Below, piece after piece: positions 18,315 to 26,696 of a stretch of 64,000 bases of DNA. Position 1 is the first letter of the stretch. The number at the start of each line of letters is the position of its first letter. Under the pieces are notes generated by a model that was given only the letters and a program-made list of their open reading frames with translations, was not told the DNA's origin and made no database searches. A program made the translations under genes and the position numbers. Origin of the DNA: Photobacterium obscurum. Its GTDB lineage: Bacteria; Pseudomonadota; Gammaproteobacteria; Enterobacterales; Vibrionaceae. The stretch spans positions 62,001 through 126,000 of the forward strand of contig NZ_JAKRRW010000012.1 in assembly GCF_026191635.1 (NCBI RefSeq), written 5' to 3'.

Positions 18315-19475
18315 GTGACAAAGCACACTACTTCCCAAACGCAACATAGCATTGCCGTGCCTGTTGCAGGACTAACAATTTTTGCCATTGCTTCTGGTTA
18401 TTTAATGAGCTTGTTGCCGTTATCGCTTACCAGTTTTCAGATTTCAACTGGACTTGCCAATTGGCTAGCCAGTATTTACTACATCGGCTTATTAATTGGC
18501 TCCATGATGATTGAGTCGGTGATCCGGCGTATAGGACACCGAGTATCATTCATCGGCTTTCTATCTCTGCTGGCGCTTTCCGTTGCGATTATGCCTCTTT
18601 TCCCGTCACCGGAAATATGGTTACTCGCACGATTCATTGCTGGCATGGCAGTGGCAGGCATTTTTGTTGTTATTGAATCATGGCTGCTAATCGGTGATAG
18701 CAAAGAAGAGCGGGCCAAAAACTTAGGCTTGTATATGACAGCTCTGTACGGCGGTACGGCAATTGGACAGTTCGGTATTGGAACGATCGGTGCAGAAGGG
18801 GCGATGCCGTTTATTGCTATTCTTGCCTTACTGATATTTGCCACTATACCAGCCCTACTGGGAAAAAACGCACAACCTCCATGTGATACCCACCACAGCC
18901 TTAGCATCGAGCAAGTCCTTCGCTTGAGCAAACCTGCAATCATTGGCTGCCTGGTATCAGGTATCGTGATGGGAACTATTTATGGATTGATGCCATTAGC
19001 TTTAAAGGGAACTACAGCCAACTCGGAGCAGATTGGCGTTATGATGGCCGCAACAGTATTAGGAGGAATGGTCATTCAACCAATTGTAAGTAAGTTATCA
19101 TGCCTGATGAGCAAATCCCTGCTTATGGCGCTTGCATGTTTGATTGGTGTTTTTGCAATGGGGATTTTCAACCTAAGCGATCACTACCTAACCCATGCAG
19201 CTATGCTAGCTCTAATGGGTATGTCGGCTTTTGCCCTCTACCCTATTGCTATTACACTTGCTTGTGATGAATTAAATGCGAACTATATTGTATCCGCCAC
19301 CCAGGTAATGCTTTTTAGCTACAGTGTCGGGTCAGCTTCCGGCCCTATGCTTGCGTATCAATTTATGGCAGAGAAAGCAGGACTAATGGACTTCTTCTTC
19401 CTGGTACTGTTGGCGACAGCTATTTACATGCTGCTGGTAAGTGCAAAGCGCAAACCTTCTGTGCTGGCAAGCTAA
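18315..19475 (+). CDS. YcaD-like MFS transporter
   Basis: A 386-residue protein with twelve hydrophobic segments, a major-facilitator carrier. Stretches such as GSMMIESVIRRIGHR, FVVIESWLLIGDSKEERAKN and VSGIVMGTIYGLMPL correspond to E. coli YcaD, whose substrate is unknown. The open frame reaches upstream to a TTG at 18234, but the GTG at 18315 follows a CGGAGA ribosome site and begins VTKHTTSQTQ shortly before the first helix, so I chose it. It is convergent with the CsrB-like RNA and shares its terminator hairpin. Confidence 0.82.
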   Translation: MTKHTTSQTQHSIAVPVAGLTIFAIASGYLMSLLPLSLTSFQISTGLANWLASIYYIGLLIGSMMIESVIRRIGHRVSFIGFLSLLALSVAIMPLFPSPEIWLLARFIAGMAVAGIFVVIESWLLIGDSKEERAKNLGLYMTALYGGTAIGQFGIGTIGAEGAMPFIAILALLIFATIPALLGKNAQPPCDTHHSLSIEQVLRLSKPAIIGCLVSGIVMGTIYGLMPLALKGTTANSEQIGVMMAATVLGGMVIQPIVSKLSCLMSKSLLMALACLIGVFAMGIFNLSDHYLTHAAMLALMGMSAFALYPIAITLACDELNANYIVSATQVMLFSYSVGSASGPMLAYQFMAEKAGLMDFFFLVLLATAIYMLLVSAKRKPSVLAS

Positions 19476-19496
19476 TCATGCTTTCTTTGTCGATAC

Positions 19497-19527
19497 AAAA
19501 AGAACGGGCGCGACTTTCGTCGCGCCC
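19497..19527 (-). terminator. Terminator of the CsrB-like RNA
   Basis: On the minus strand GGGCGCGAC (as 19527-19519), a GAAA tetraloop and GTCGCGCCC are followed by GTTC and five T residues. The same hairpin lies 30 bp after the MFS stop on the plus strand and may serve both. Confidence 0.93.
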
Positions 19528-19888
19528 TTAGGTCTTACATGCAGCAATCCCGCTACTATAGTGCTCCCTGCATCATTCCATGATTTTGCTGATTCCTTCA
19601 GCGCAGTCCTTTAGTCTCTATCCTAGAGATGTCCTTTGGTCTAACCTTGACCCGTCAAAACGTCCTGTCTCGACTCTCTTCTCCTTCCTGGAGGTGTCCC
19701 TTACTTCATCCTGAAGTGGTCCATTTATGTCGTCCTGACTAGTAAGTATCCTACTTACTATATCGGTTCCTTCCGATCATCCCTTCACAGTCCATGTTCG
19801 ACAAATCATCCTGATTCACCGTCCTCATCCTGAGGTTGCCAACATCCCTGGCGCTTTCCTGTTCCGTTCCGTCAGTTCCTTCCGACGG
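19497..19888 (-). ncRNA. csrB: CsrB/CsrC-family regulatory RNA (CsrA sponge)
   Basis: On the minus strand about 390 nt contain roughly 28 GGA triplets, many in apical loops of short stems. Examples are CCTCAGGATGAGG, AATCAGGATGATT, CTTCAGGATGAAG, GTAAGTAGGATACTTAC, CTCTAGGATAGAG and GCTGAAGGAATCAGC. This repeated AGGA-in-loop layout is the hallmark of CsrB-type RNAs, which sequester the translational regulator CsrA. The RNA ends in a perfect nine-base GC stem (GGGCGCGAC, GAAA loop) followed by GTTCTTTTT. Upstream lie a candidate promoter (19894-19921) and a VarA/UvrY-type palindrome (20055-20072). The 5' end is estimated from the promoter. Vibrios carry two or three such RNAs; which paralogue this is cannot be told. 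A 66-codon frame within it is spurious. Confidence 0.93.
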
Positions 19889-19893
19889 GTTAA

Positions 19894-19921
19894 AGATTAC
19901 GTTAATTGAGAATCTAAGCAA
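19894..19921 (-). promoter_or_regulatory. Candidate promoter of the CsrB-like RNA
   Basis: Read on the minus strand, TTGCTT (19921-19916), a 16-bp spacer and TAATCT (19899-19894) lie immediately before the first GGA-bearing stem. Moderate consensus match. Confidence 0.55.
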
Positions 19922-20054
19922 CACATAGAGATCACACTTTTTATGATGCATTTTATAAAATAAAATACAACAACCATAATCAATTGATTTTATTGATATT
20001 TATTTCCAAGGCACGATACATCTGAACAATACTAAACTCGATTTCCCACGTGTT

Positions 20055-20072
20055 TGTGAGAGATCTCTTACA
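20055..20072. promoter_or_regulatory. VarA/UvrY/GacA-type activator box
   Basis: TGTGAGAGATCTCTTACA is a near-perfect 18-bp palindrome differing at one base from the GacA/UvrY box TGTAAG-N6-CTTACA. It lies about 170 bp upstream of the presumed CsrB start, the distance typical for GacA-dependent Rsm/Csr RNA genes. It predicts control by the VarS/VarA (BarA/UvrY) two-component system. Confidence 0.85.
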
Positions 20073-20234
20073 AGCTCTTGCTGTTAAACTCTTAAGAGGC
20101 AAAAAACAAACTCGAAATCCACCAGTAAAACTACATCCAGTCTCAATTTTTTAAAGGAAAGCTACTTGTAACCTGTAATAGATTCTAGAAAACAAGCATT
20201 ACCCTCATTTGCTGTTAGCGATAACCTCTATTGC

Positions 20235-22913
20235 TTATGCCGTTTCAGAGCGAGAATACAGATCCAGCTTCTCCAACAGCATCTCTTTTTTAAATGGCTT
20301 AGCAATATAGTCATTCATACCGACTTCGTAACACCTACTGATATCCTCATCCAGTACACTTGCTGTTAAAGCAATGATAGGTAGTTGACGCCCTGCACTA
20401 TTGCCCTGCTCCCAACGTCTTATTTCTTCAGTCGCAGTAAACCCATCCATTACCGGCATCATACAGTCCATCAAAACTACGCCATATTGTTTTCCCGACA
20501 AAATAGCATCAACCGCCTCTTTACCATTGTTGACCAAGTCAAACTGATATCCAGCTTTTTTAAGGAACAGGGAGGCCACTTTCTGGTTCACAACATTATC
20601 CTCAACAATCAAAATCAGATCCGTACCTAGAGCTGCAGGCTCAGTTGACGGCGGTTCAGCGATTGTCGAGACAGCAAGGTTTAAAGATCGCTCCTTTACC
20701 CTAGCCAGAGCGAAATTCAGCGCCTTGATAAACCTCTTACCAAGAAGTGGTAGGGTCACAAGGCCATCAATTGCATTACCAAAATCATGATGGCCTTGAT
20801 GATGATTGTCACAGATAAGCAGCGCAGCTTGAGGGTACTTCTGTTTAACTACTGGAAGTTCTTTCAGAGTTCGGTTCAGTTCCTGTTGGCAATAAAAAAC
20901 CAAATCATATGCCTGCGGCTCGTGATTGGCCAAAGACACCTCATCACAAATATCCAGTAAAACGCCCCCTTTTTCACACGCGTCCTTGATACTGGTCGTC
21001 ATGGTGGTTTGATTGACAATCAATAATCCCTGTAATCCTCTGATACCTTCATCGACTGCCGGTTTTTCCGGCTCTATATCAACTTCAAGCGAGAAGTAAA
21101 AATTACTGCCAATATTTTTCTCTGATTGTAACTGTATCTCCCCGCCCAAAAGCTCAACTAACTGGCGACAGATTGCCAAGCCCAAGCCAGTGCCACCGTA
21201 CTGACGTGTAATTGAGCCGTCTTCCTGAGTAAATGGAGCAAATACCTGATCTTGCTTCTCCTTGGCAATCCCAATTCCGGTATCACTAACCGAGAACAGG
21301 AGTTCCGCTTTGTTTTGGAGTAATAACTGGCAGTCTACGGACAAGGTAACAACACCGGCTTGGGTAAATTTCACGGCGTTAGACAACAAGTTCATCAACA
21401 CCTGACGCAGGCGGTGCTCATCAACAACAACAGATTGCGGTAACTTAGGATCAAGTTTAACCTGCAAATCCAGTCCTGATTCTGCGGCTTTAGCCAATAC
21501 AACAGCTATAGTGTCATAAGCAACTTCACTAATATCACATTCAGTAGGAGCTAATACCAAGTTGCCAGATTCGATTTTCGATAAATCCAAGATGTCATTA
21601 ATCAATAACAACAACGTTTGTGATGAGGTCTCAATTGTTTGCAGATATTCGGCCTGTGACGGATTAAGAACAGTATCAGAGAGAATCCCTGACATTCCAA
21701 TTATGCCATTTAGCGGCGTACGAATCTCATGAGACATATTGGCCAGAAATGAACTTTTGGCAATATTAGCTTTTTCTGCTTGTTCTTTGGCTTGTAATAG
21801 ATTGGCCTGACTTTGACAGCGTTCCTCAAGCAAGACATTTAATTGTCTTGTAAAAATGGTAAACTCATCATTCCCATCTTCTTTGATTTTTAAGTCACTG
21901 TTAGTCTCACCTTCAATTTGAGACATTGTCCTCAGAATACGGCCAAGATATGAAAGCACCCTCTTTGCTAAGTTAGCTCCTAAATAACACATTACAATAA
22001 GAGAAATTACGATAATGATCAGATAAATCAACATTAGCTGTTTTGCCTGATTAATCGATGAATCAATTTCCGTCACTAGTTGCTGGCTAATTCCATAGAC
22101 CACAAAGTGAATAAGTCGAAATCGCTCATCAAACGCTTTTAGCCCATATGTGAGATCGATCCCAGTTTCTTTGCCATCCATTATTGTATTACGCAACTTA
22201 TAACTATTTGCAAAAGCCGGGTTGGCAAAAGTTTCACTTAATAGATCAATTTGTTCAGGTGTCGCATTTATTGATAAGTAACGCTCAATAAAAAGCTGCT
22301 GCCTTGCAATGTTTTCAGCCATTAACGTTCTATAATCTTCATTATAAGTATCTTCATTACTTAATAGATAGATATACCAATTTTCTTGTTGCGCCCAAAA
22401 CTCTAACCATTGAAGATGGTACAAAATAGAAATTTTTTGCTCGATCTGCGCATTACCAACATCTACGGGGCTTTTTTCTAAATATTCTAACGATTGCGTG
22501 ACCAAGTCTGACGCCCAGTCTGACCAGTCATTGATATCTTCTTTACCAACACCATCGTAATCACTTAAAACTTCAAGCATGTCTGAACCTACAGACAAGG
22601 CCTCGTCCCTCTCAGGTAAACTGAATGCAGCACCAACAAAATCTGATAATTGTGACGCAGCTTCAATAGCTTGCGTTTTATCTTGAGAGTTTTCTTTACC
22701 AAGAAGCGTACTGATTCGCAGTTTGTGGATCGATGTCGAAAAAGTGGATGTTTTACCTAATAGCTCGACTCGAGCAGTCAGAGCATTTAAAGAATGTACT
22801 TTATCATAGAGCCCATTAAGCTCTATTACTGTGAAAAATAAGGAAAAAGTTAGCGGAAAAACCACCAAAACCAAGAGCCTTGTTTTTATCGATATTCTAT
22901 TTAGTAGGCTCAT
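20235..22913 (-). CDS. Hybrid sensor histidine kinase with NIT-like periplasmic domain
   Basis: An 892-residue membrane kinase. A first helix (about 13-31), a large all-helical periplasmic domain (33-290) resembling nitrate/nitrite-sensing NIT domains, and a second helix (about 293-313) are followed by HAMP, a HisKA domain with H395 ([13 protein letters not shown]), HATPase motifs, a degenerate receiver and a C-terminal receiver with D816 (LMDCMMP) and the conserved KPF lysine. There is no HPt domain, so a separate phosphotransfer protein is required. The AAGGAGA ribosome site fixes the ATG at 22913. It is divergent from a PstS-like protein and a porin-like gene only 100 bp away, which suggests one sensory or transport unit. 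The ligand is unknown. Confidence 0.85.
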   Translation of the reverse strand: MSLLNRISIKTRLLVLVVFPLTFSLFFTVIELNGLYDKVHSLNALTARVELLGKTSTFSTSIHKLRISTLLGKENSQDKTQAIEAASQLSDFVGAAFSLPERDEALSVGSDMLEVLSDYDGVGKEDINDWSDWASDLVTQSLEYLEKSPVDVGNAQIEQKISILYHLQWLEFWAQQENWYIYLLSNEDTYNEDYRTLMAENIARQQLFIERYLSINATPEQIDLLSETFANPAFANSYKLRNTIMDGKETGIDLTYGLKAFDERFRLIHFVVYGISQQLVTEIDSSINQAKQLMLIYLIIIVISLIVMCYLGANLAKRVLSYLGRILRTMSQIEGETNSDLKIKEDGNDEFTIFTRQLNVLLEERCQSQANLLQAKEQAEKANIAKSSFLANMSHEIRTPLNGIIGMSGILSDTVLNPSQAEYLQTIETSSQTLLLLINDILDLSKIESGNLVLAPTECDISEVAYDTIAVVLAKAAESGLDLQVKLDPKLPQSVVVDEHRLRQVLMNLLSNAVKFTQAGVVTLSVDCQLLLQNKAELLFSVSDTGIGIAKEKQDQVFAPFTQEDGSITRQYGGTGLGLAICRQLVELLGGEIQLQSEKNIGSNFYFSLEVDIEPEKPAVDEGIRGLQGLLIVNQTTMTTSIKDACEKGGVLLDICDEVSLANHEPQAYDLVFYCQQELNRTLKELPVVKQKYPQAALLICDNHHQGHHDFGNAIDGLVTLPLLGKRFIKALNFALARVKERSLNLAVSTIAEPPSTEPAALGTDLILIVEDNVVNQKVASLFLKKAGYQFDLVNNGKEAVDAILSGKQYGVVLMDCMMPVMDGFTATEEIRRWEQGNSAGRQLPIIALTASVLDEDISRCYEVGMNDYIAKPFKKEMLLEKLDLYSRSETA

Positions 22914-23016
22914 ATCATCTCCTTGAATGAGAACCTTCTTTGCTGACTATTTGTAGTTACATCTATGTATACTATTCTTTATAATAGGATTATTTAAGAA
23001 TAAATGGAATTTTTTG

Positions 23017-23499
23017 ATGTGCAATGGACTGAACTATAAACGTTTTATATCCCTTGTCGCAGCCGGGACATTGCTATTGCTCCATTCATTTTCGTCATTT
23101 TCTGCCGATAAAGAAGGGAAAGATGTCGAGTTTGCTGTTTTTTCTCTTAACGAAGATATTCCTGCTCTTAGCAAAAGCAAAACAAGGATGCTTTATAAAG
23201 GTAGAACAAAAAAACTAAATGGCAGCATTAAAATTGTTCTGGTTGATTTGCCAGAAAACTCAATTCTTCGAGAAGATTTTTATAGTATGTTACTTGGGAA
23301 ATCTATATCGCAGATGAATGGTTATTGGGCCAGTTTATCTTTTTCTGGCAAAGGTACCCCGCCGGAAGAACTCAACAGCGACGATATAAAAGATATTTTG
23401 GAATGGTTAAACCAAAACCCAAACGGTATTGCCTACGCGCCAGTAAGCGCTGTGCCAGAGAATGCCAACATCCTTATCACAATCTTACAGGGAGAGTAA
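23017..23499 (+). CDS. Short PstS-like periplasmic substrate-binding protein
   Basis: A 160-residue secreted protein with a signal peptide (about residues 1-28, ending SSFSA). The body has the second-lobe pattern of small phosphate-type binding proteins: LREDFYSMLLGKSISQMNGYW, then LSFSGKGTPPEELNSDD and NPNGIAYAPVSAVPE. Compared with PstS it lacks the first lobe, so it probably is an orphan sensor or accessory domain rather than a full transporter subunit. No permease or ATPase follows. The frame starts one codon earlier at a TTG; the ATG at 23017 is preferred. It is followed 4 bp later by the porin-like gene and is divergent from the hybrid kinase. Confidence 0.72.
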   Translation: MCNGLNYKRFISLVAAGTLLLLHSFSSFSADKEGKDVEFAVFSLNEDIPALSKSKTRMLYKGRTKKLNGSIKIVLVDLPENSILREDFYSMLLGKSISQMNGYWASLSFSGKGTPPEELNSDDIKDILEWLNQNPNGIAYAPVSAVPENANILITILQGE

Positions 23500-23503
23500 G
23501 ATT

Positions 23504-24556
23504 ATGAAAATTTCAAAACTAATTATACTGCCGCTTTTGGGGTTTACATTCTCATCAACTGCCGCGCTTAAAGTAACAGATAACTTTTCCATAAGCGGTT
23601 TTGGTTCGACTTCAATTGCAAAATCAGATAATAGCACGCCGCTATTTGTCCACCGCGAAATTACTGATAACACCTGTTACGACTGCGACACGACATTTGG
23701 CCTTCAAGGAGACCTATCAATTGTTGATGAACTCAATGCTTCTTTACAGGTTGTAAAACGCCCACAGGATGAATGGTCATCTCCTGAAGTGGAATGGGCA
23801 TATTTAGCCTACCAGCATGATGACTTTACCTTCAAAGGAGGGCGGCTGCGGATACCACTCTTCTTAGTCTCCGAATACTATTACGTTGGCCAGGCATACC
23901 ACTGGGCCCGTCCGCCACAGGAAGTCTATGACAGTATTTTAGGCTTTACCCATTATGATGGTCTTTCTGTCTCCTGGGGAATGGATCTATCTGATGAAGC
24001 AGCGGTGACAGTGTCACCTTACTATGCGTTCGAGAATGATTATAAAACCGAGCTTGGTAATGAAAAGCTGATTTTTGAAACTGACCGGGTTGCGGGTGTC
24101 TCGATTGATCTCAACGGCTTCAATTACCGTGTCCATTTGGGTTATATGCATGCGAAATTTTCGACACTTCCTGCGAATGCCCTCTCAGAGAATATTATCA
24201 ACCTTTACACCTTGGGTGGTGAATACTCTCTTAATGACTGGCAGTTTATGGCAGAAGTACAGACAGATAACATTCAGTCAAACTGGTATGTCAGTGGTGC
24301 CTATCATTTCGATAAATTCACCCCTTATCTGGTATACGGTGAAAGCCACCACCGGAGAAAAACCAATAGCGTGACTGCAGGACTACGGTATGACATCACA
24401 TACTCCATTTCAATCAACGCAGAATGGCAAGGGGTTTATATGACCAGCAGTGACTATGATAAATTCCAAACCGGACAATTTGTTATCCCGCCGAAGCTGA
24501 CTGGGGAAGATAAGGATGCTCAACTCTACACCCTCATGTTGAGTTTCGTATTCTAA
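23504..24556 (+). CDS. Porin-like outer-membrane beta-barrel protein
   Basis: A 350-residue protein with a signal peptide (MKISKLIILPLLGFTFSSTAA) and alternating amphipathic strands rich in aromatic residues, ending in the C-terminal Phe typical of outer-membrane barrels (LYTLMLSFVF). A CYDC motif near residue 58 may form a disulphide. The frame extends 14 codons upstream into the preceding gene, but a GGGAGAG ribosome site supports ATG 23504. Coupling with the PstS-like gene suggests joint expression. It resembles a general porin in topology; no family name can be assigned from sequence alone. Confidence 0.75.
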   Translation: MKISKLIILPLLGFTFSSTAALKVTDNFSISGFGSTSIAKSDNSTPLFVHREITDNTCYDCDTTFGLQGDLSIVDELNASLQVVKRPQDEWSSPEVEWAYLAYQHDDFTFKGGRLRIPLFLVSEYYYVGQAYHWARPPQEVYDSILGFTHYDGLSVSWGMDLSDEAAVTVSPYYAFENDYKTELGNEKLIFETDRVAGVSIDLNGFNYRVHLGYMHAKFSTLPANALSENIINLYTLGGEYSLNDWQFMAEVQTDNIQSNWYVSGAYHFDKFTPYLVYGESHHRRKTNSVTAGLRYDITYSISINAEWQGVYMTSSDYDKFQTGQFVIPPKLTGEDKDAQLYTLMLSFVF

Positions 24557-24572
24557 ATCCTAAAAACAAAAT

Positions 24573-24605
24573 AAAAGAAGCAGCGTAATAGCTGCTTCTT
24601 TTATT
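24573..24605. terminator. Bidirectional terminator between the porin-like and ROK kinase genes
   Basis: A perfect 12-bp stem (AAAAGAAGCAGC at 24573-24584, complement at 24591-24602) with a GTAATA loop serves two convergent genes; T runs occur on both strands. Confidence 0.9.
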
Positions 24606-24634
24606 CAAAATTTACTACCATATTTCGCCAGTGT

Positions 24635-25540
24635 TTATTTCACTAGCATAGCTGCACCAAATACCCCTGCACTATCACCCAATGCTGGCTTCACTATTTT
24701 TGTATCAAGGGCCGGGTTAAACAAGTGGCGTAAAATAGCCTTTGGACCAAGCTCGTAGAGAGCATCAATGTTGCCAACACCACCACCAACAACAATGACA
24801 TCAGGATCAATCACATTTATAATCTGGGCAACGGCAAGGCCAAACTTTTCAATCAAACGCGTTAAAGTATGCTGTGCATAGCTTTCGCCCAACTCAGCCT
24901 GCTCTACGATTTCAGGCAAAGACAATGGTTGATTAGCTAGGTGCTGATAATATGCTTCCAACCCTTTACCTGAGATAACAGTTTCGAGACACCCCGCCTT
25001 ACCGCAATAGCAAGGGGCACCATTAGGCTCAAGGACATTATGTCCCCATTCACCAGCGATGCCATGGCGGCCATTAACCAGTTTGCCATTAACCACAACG
25101 CCTGCCCCGACACCGGTTCCCATAATGATACCAAACACCACCTCGGCATCGGGTTTGACTTGCTGAACAACACCCAGCTGCGCTTCTGCCAACGCGAAGC
25201 AGTTAGCATCATTAGCCAGTTTGACCGGAACCTGAAGCAGTTTTTCTAAATCTTTATCTAATGCCTTACCGTTAAGTGATGTTGAATTACAGTTCTTCAT
25301 TAACCCGGTTTGAGGGTCTAAAGTCCCTGGCGTACCAAAACCCACACTCTCTGGCTTCTCTCCTATTTTGTCAGTGCACAGATCCACCAACAACTTAATT
25401 CGCTGAAGAACATGCTCGTAGCCTTTATCGCCCTCTGTAGCAATTCGCTCTCGCAGAACACACTGATCATCTTCATACGACATCACGGCGCACTCAATCT
25501 TTGTTCCGCCTAAATCAATGCCCCAATAATAACGGCTCAT
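24635..25540 (-). CDS. ROK-family sugar kinase, Mak-like (fructokinase)
   Basis: A 301-residue cytoplasmic kinase of the ROK family. The ATP motif DLGGTKIE is at residues 9-16; the sugar-binding LANDANCFALAEA and GEWGHN motifs and the structural zinc site CYCGKAGCLE are present. The NCNSTSLNGKALDKDL stretch is closer to E. coli Mak (fructokinase) than to NagK, which lacks it, so fructose or a related hexose is the likeliest substrate; the exact one is not certain. The ATG at 25540 follows GGAG six bases upstream. It is a single gene. Confidence 0.82.
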   Translation of the reverse strand: MSRYYWGIDLGGTKIECAVMSYEDDQCVLRERIATEGDKGYEHVLQRIKLLVDLCTDKIGEKPESVGFGTPGTLDPQTGLMKNCNSTSLNGKALDKDLEKLLQVPVKLANDANCFALAEAQLGVVQQVKPDAEVVFGIIMGTGVGAGVVVNGKLVNGRHGIAGEWGHNVLEPNGAPCYCGKAGCLETVISGKGLEAYYQHLANQPLSLPEIVEQAELGESYAQHTLTRLIEKFGLAVAQIINVIDPDVIVVGGGVGNIDALYELGPKAILRHLFNPALDTKIVKPALGDSAGVFGAAMLVK

Positions 25541-25765
25541 AACAACTCCACGGGTGTATCCAAAAACGATAAATTATCTTTTGACATCATAATGCTGGAT
25601 GGTAAGTCATTCAGTTAGCTCACCAACAAAACAGGTGATTTTGACAAGAAAATAGTCGCAAGTAAGGTCTTTGCTACTGATGATGCATCTTCATTTACCG
25701 CAAAAAAAACAAAATCGGCCATACTTAAACCGTCAAGTGGTCAAATTTCAACGGAGACTCTCGGT

Positions 25766-25981
25766 ATGTTTTTGAAAGAGGCGCGGACTGGAGATTTAGT
25801 GGACGTTGTCGATATGTCATCACTGATCAATCCTTTCTCAGAGAACGTTACAGTGCAGTTTCAGTCAGGGCAGGATCTTGCAGAACCTGTCACAATAGAC
25901 AAGCATGATCTGGCTTTTCCTTCAGGAGAAGGGCTACCTGAGTGTTGGGTTAATGGTTATTACCGCTTCCAACATAAATAA
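25766..25981 (+). CDS. Small conserved-looking protein, unknown function
   Basis: A 71-residue acidic soluble protein beginning MFLKEARTGDLVDVVD and ending CWVNGYYRFQHK, without signal peptide or membrane helix. Balanced composition and an ATG about 8 bp after ACGGAGA suggest a real gene. Similar short proteins occur in Vibrionaceae as hypotheticals, but this is from memory and weak. It is convergent with the marR gene. Confidence 0.6.
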   Translation: MFLKEARTGDLVDVVDMSSLINPFSENVTVQFQSGQDLAEPVTIDKHDLAFPSGEGLPECWVNGYYRFQHK

Positions 25982-25983
25982 CT

Positions 25984-25999
25984 CATACCAAACTGAATA
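25984..25999 (+). repeat. Short dispersed repeat, copy 1
   Basis: CATACCAAACTGAATA occurs here directly after a stop codon and is repeated exactly at 27769-27784. Both copies lie in gaps between convergent genes. Confidence 0.6.
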
Positions 26000-26036
26000 A
26001 TTATATGATCTATCAGCGATAGTTGTTCAGTGTAGT

Positions 26037-26079
26037 ATTAACTTCTCGCCATCGCGTATTATGATGGCGAGAAGTTAAT
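26037..26079. other. Perfect 17-bp stem hairpin between convergent genes
   Basis: ATTAACTTCTCGCCATC at 26037-26053 and its exact complement at 26063-26079 flank a nine-base loop. The right arm reaches the marR stop codon. Neither strand carries a T run, so it is not a classical terminator; it may stabilise 3' ends or act as a Rho-dependent or processing signal. Confidence 0.75.
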
Positions 26080-26501
26080 TAACGCTGTAAGTTTTTTGTG
26101 AGCTCCAAACAATGCAGCCTCAACGCCTCAACTTTGGCAGGATCCATATTGGATTTTTGCTCAAGTTGCTGCTTTAAATTTTTAGCTTTTTCCCGTAACT
26201 CAAAACCAAGCTCCGTCAGTGCGATAACTTTTTTGCGCTCATCAATTTGAGATACCTGGCGGGTAAGCAGCAACTTCCCTTCCAAGCGCTTCACAATCGG
26301 CGTCAGGGTTCCCGGATCTAACCGGGTATCTTGTGATAGCTCAGTCAGACTAACTTCATCGTTGTACCACAAAGAGTGCATCACGATATATTGCGGATAA
26401 GTGAGATCAAACTCATCTAGCAATGGTCGATAGGCTCTTATAAGCGCATTGGTGGCAGTATACAGGGCAAAACAAACATTATCTGACAACTTCTGTGACA
26501 T
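26079..26501 (-). CDS. MarR-family regulator of the OhrR type
   Basis: A 140-residue winged-helix repressor. The N-terminal NVCFALYTATNALIRAYRPLL, with Cys10 at the position of the peroxide-reactive cysteine, then LTYPQYIVMHSLW and LDPGTLTPIVKRLE, match the OhrR branch that senses organic hydroperoxides. The frame extends 10 codons further, but an AAAGGAGA ribosome site supports ATG 26501. It is divergent from a CurA-like reductase, and two inverted TTTGCGCGC-type sites lie between them. OhrR normally controls ohr; here the likely target is the reductase. Redox sensing is inferred from the conserved cysteine. Confidence 0.85.
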   Translation of the reverse strand: MSQKLSDNVCFALYTATNALIRAYRPLLDEFDLTYPQYIVMHSLWYNDEVSLTELSQDTRLDPGTLTPIVKRLEGKLLLTRQVSQIDERKKVIALTELGFELREKAKNLKQQLEQKSNMDPAKVEALRLHCLELTKNLQR

Positions 26502-26552
26502 GAGATCTCCTTTGGCTAGCTTGTGCATCATACCTCAAATACAGTTTATGCC

Positions 26553-26570
26553 AAATATTTAGCGCGCAAA
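26553..26570 (-). promoter_or_regulatory. Candidate MarR operator, site 1
   Basis: AAATATTTAGCGCGCAAA lies 52 bp upstream of the marR start. Its reverse complement matches site 2 (26633-26649) except for one inserted base. Confidence 0.6.
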
Positions 26571-26632
26571 ACTTTACCACGCAAATCACTTGCCAAATCC
26601 AATTTCTAAGTCTAATGTAAAAACGCAATTGC

Positions 26633-26649
26633 TTTGCGCGCAAATATTT
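26633..26649 (+). promoter_or_regulatory. Candidate MarR operator, site 2
   Basis: TTTGCGCGCAAATATTT contains the 12-bp palindrome TTTGCGCGCAAA and lies 48 bp before the reductase start. Its inverted partner is at 26553-26570. Confidence 0.62.
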
Positions 26650-26696
26650 TGTTGAGAAAAGAGCTACAGATAAACTGTCTCATCGGAAGGAAGATT

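Noticed and set aside
19751-19951. 66-codon minus-strand open frame with an ATG
   Set aside because: It runs through the stem-loops, terminator-side sequence and promoter of the CsrB-like RNA, has no ribosome site and no protein-like features; the RNA explains the sequence.
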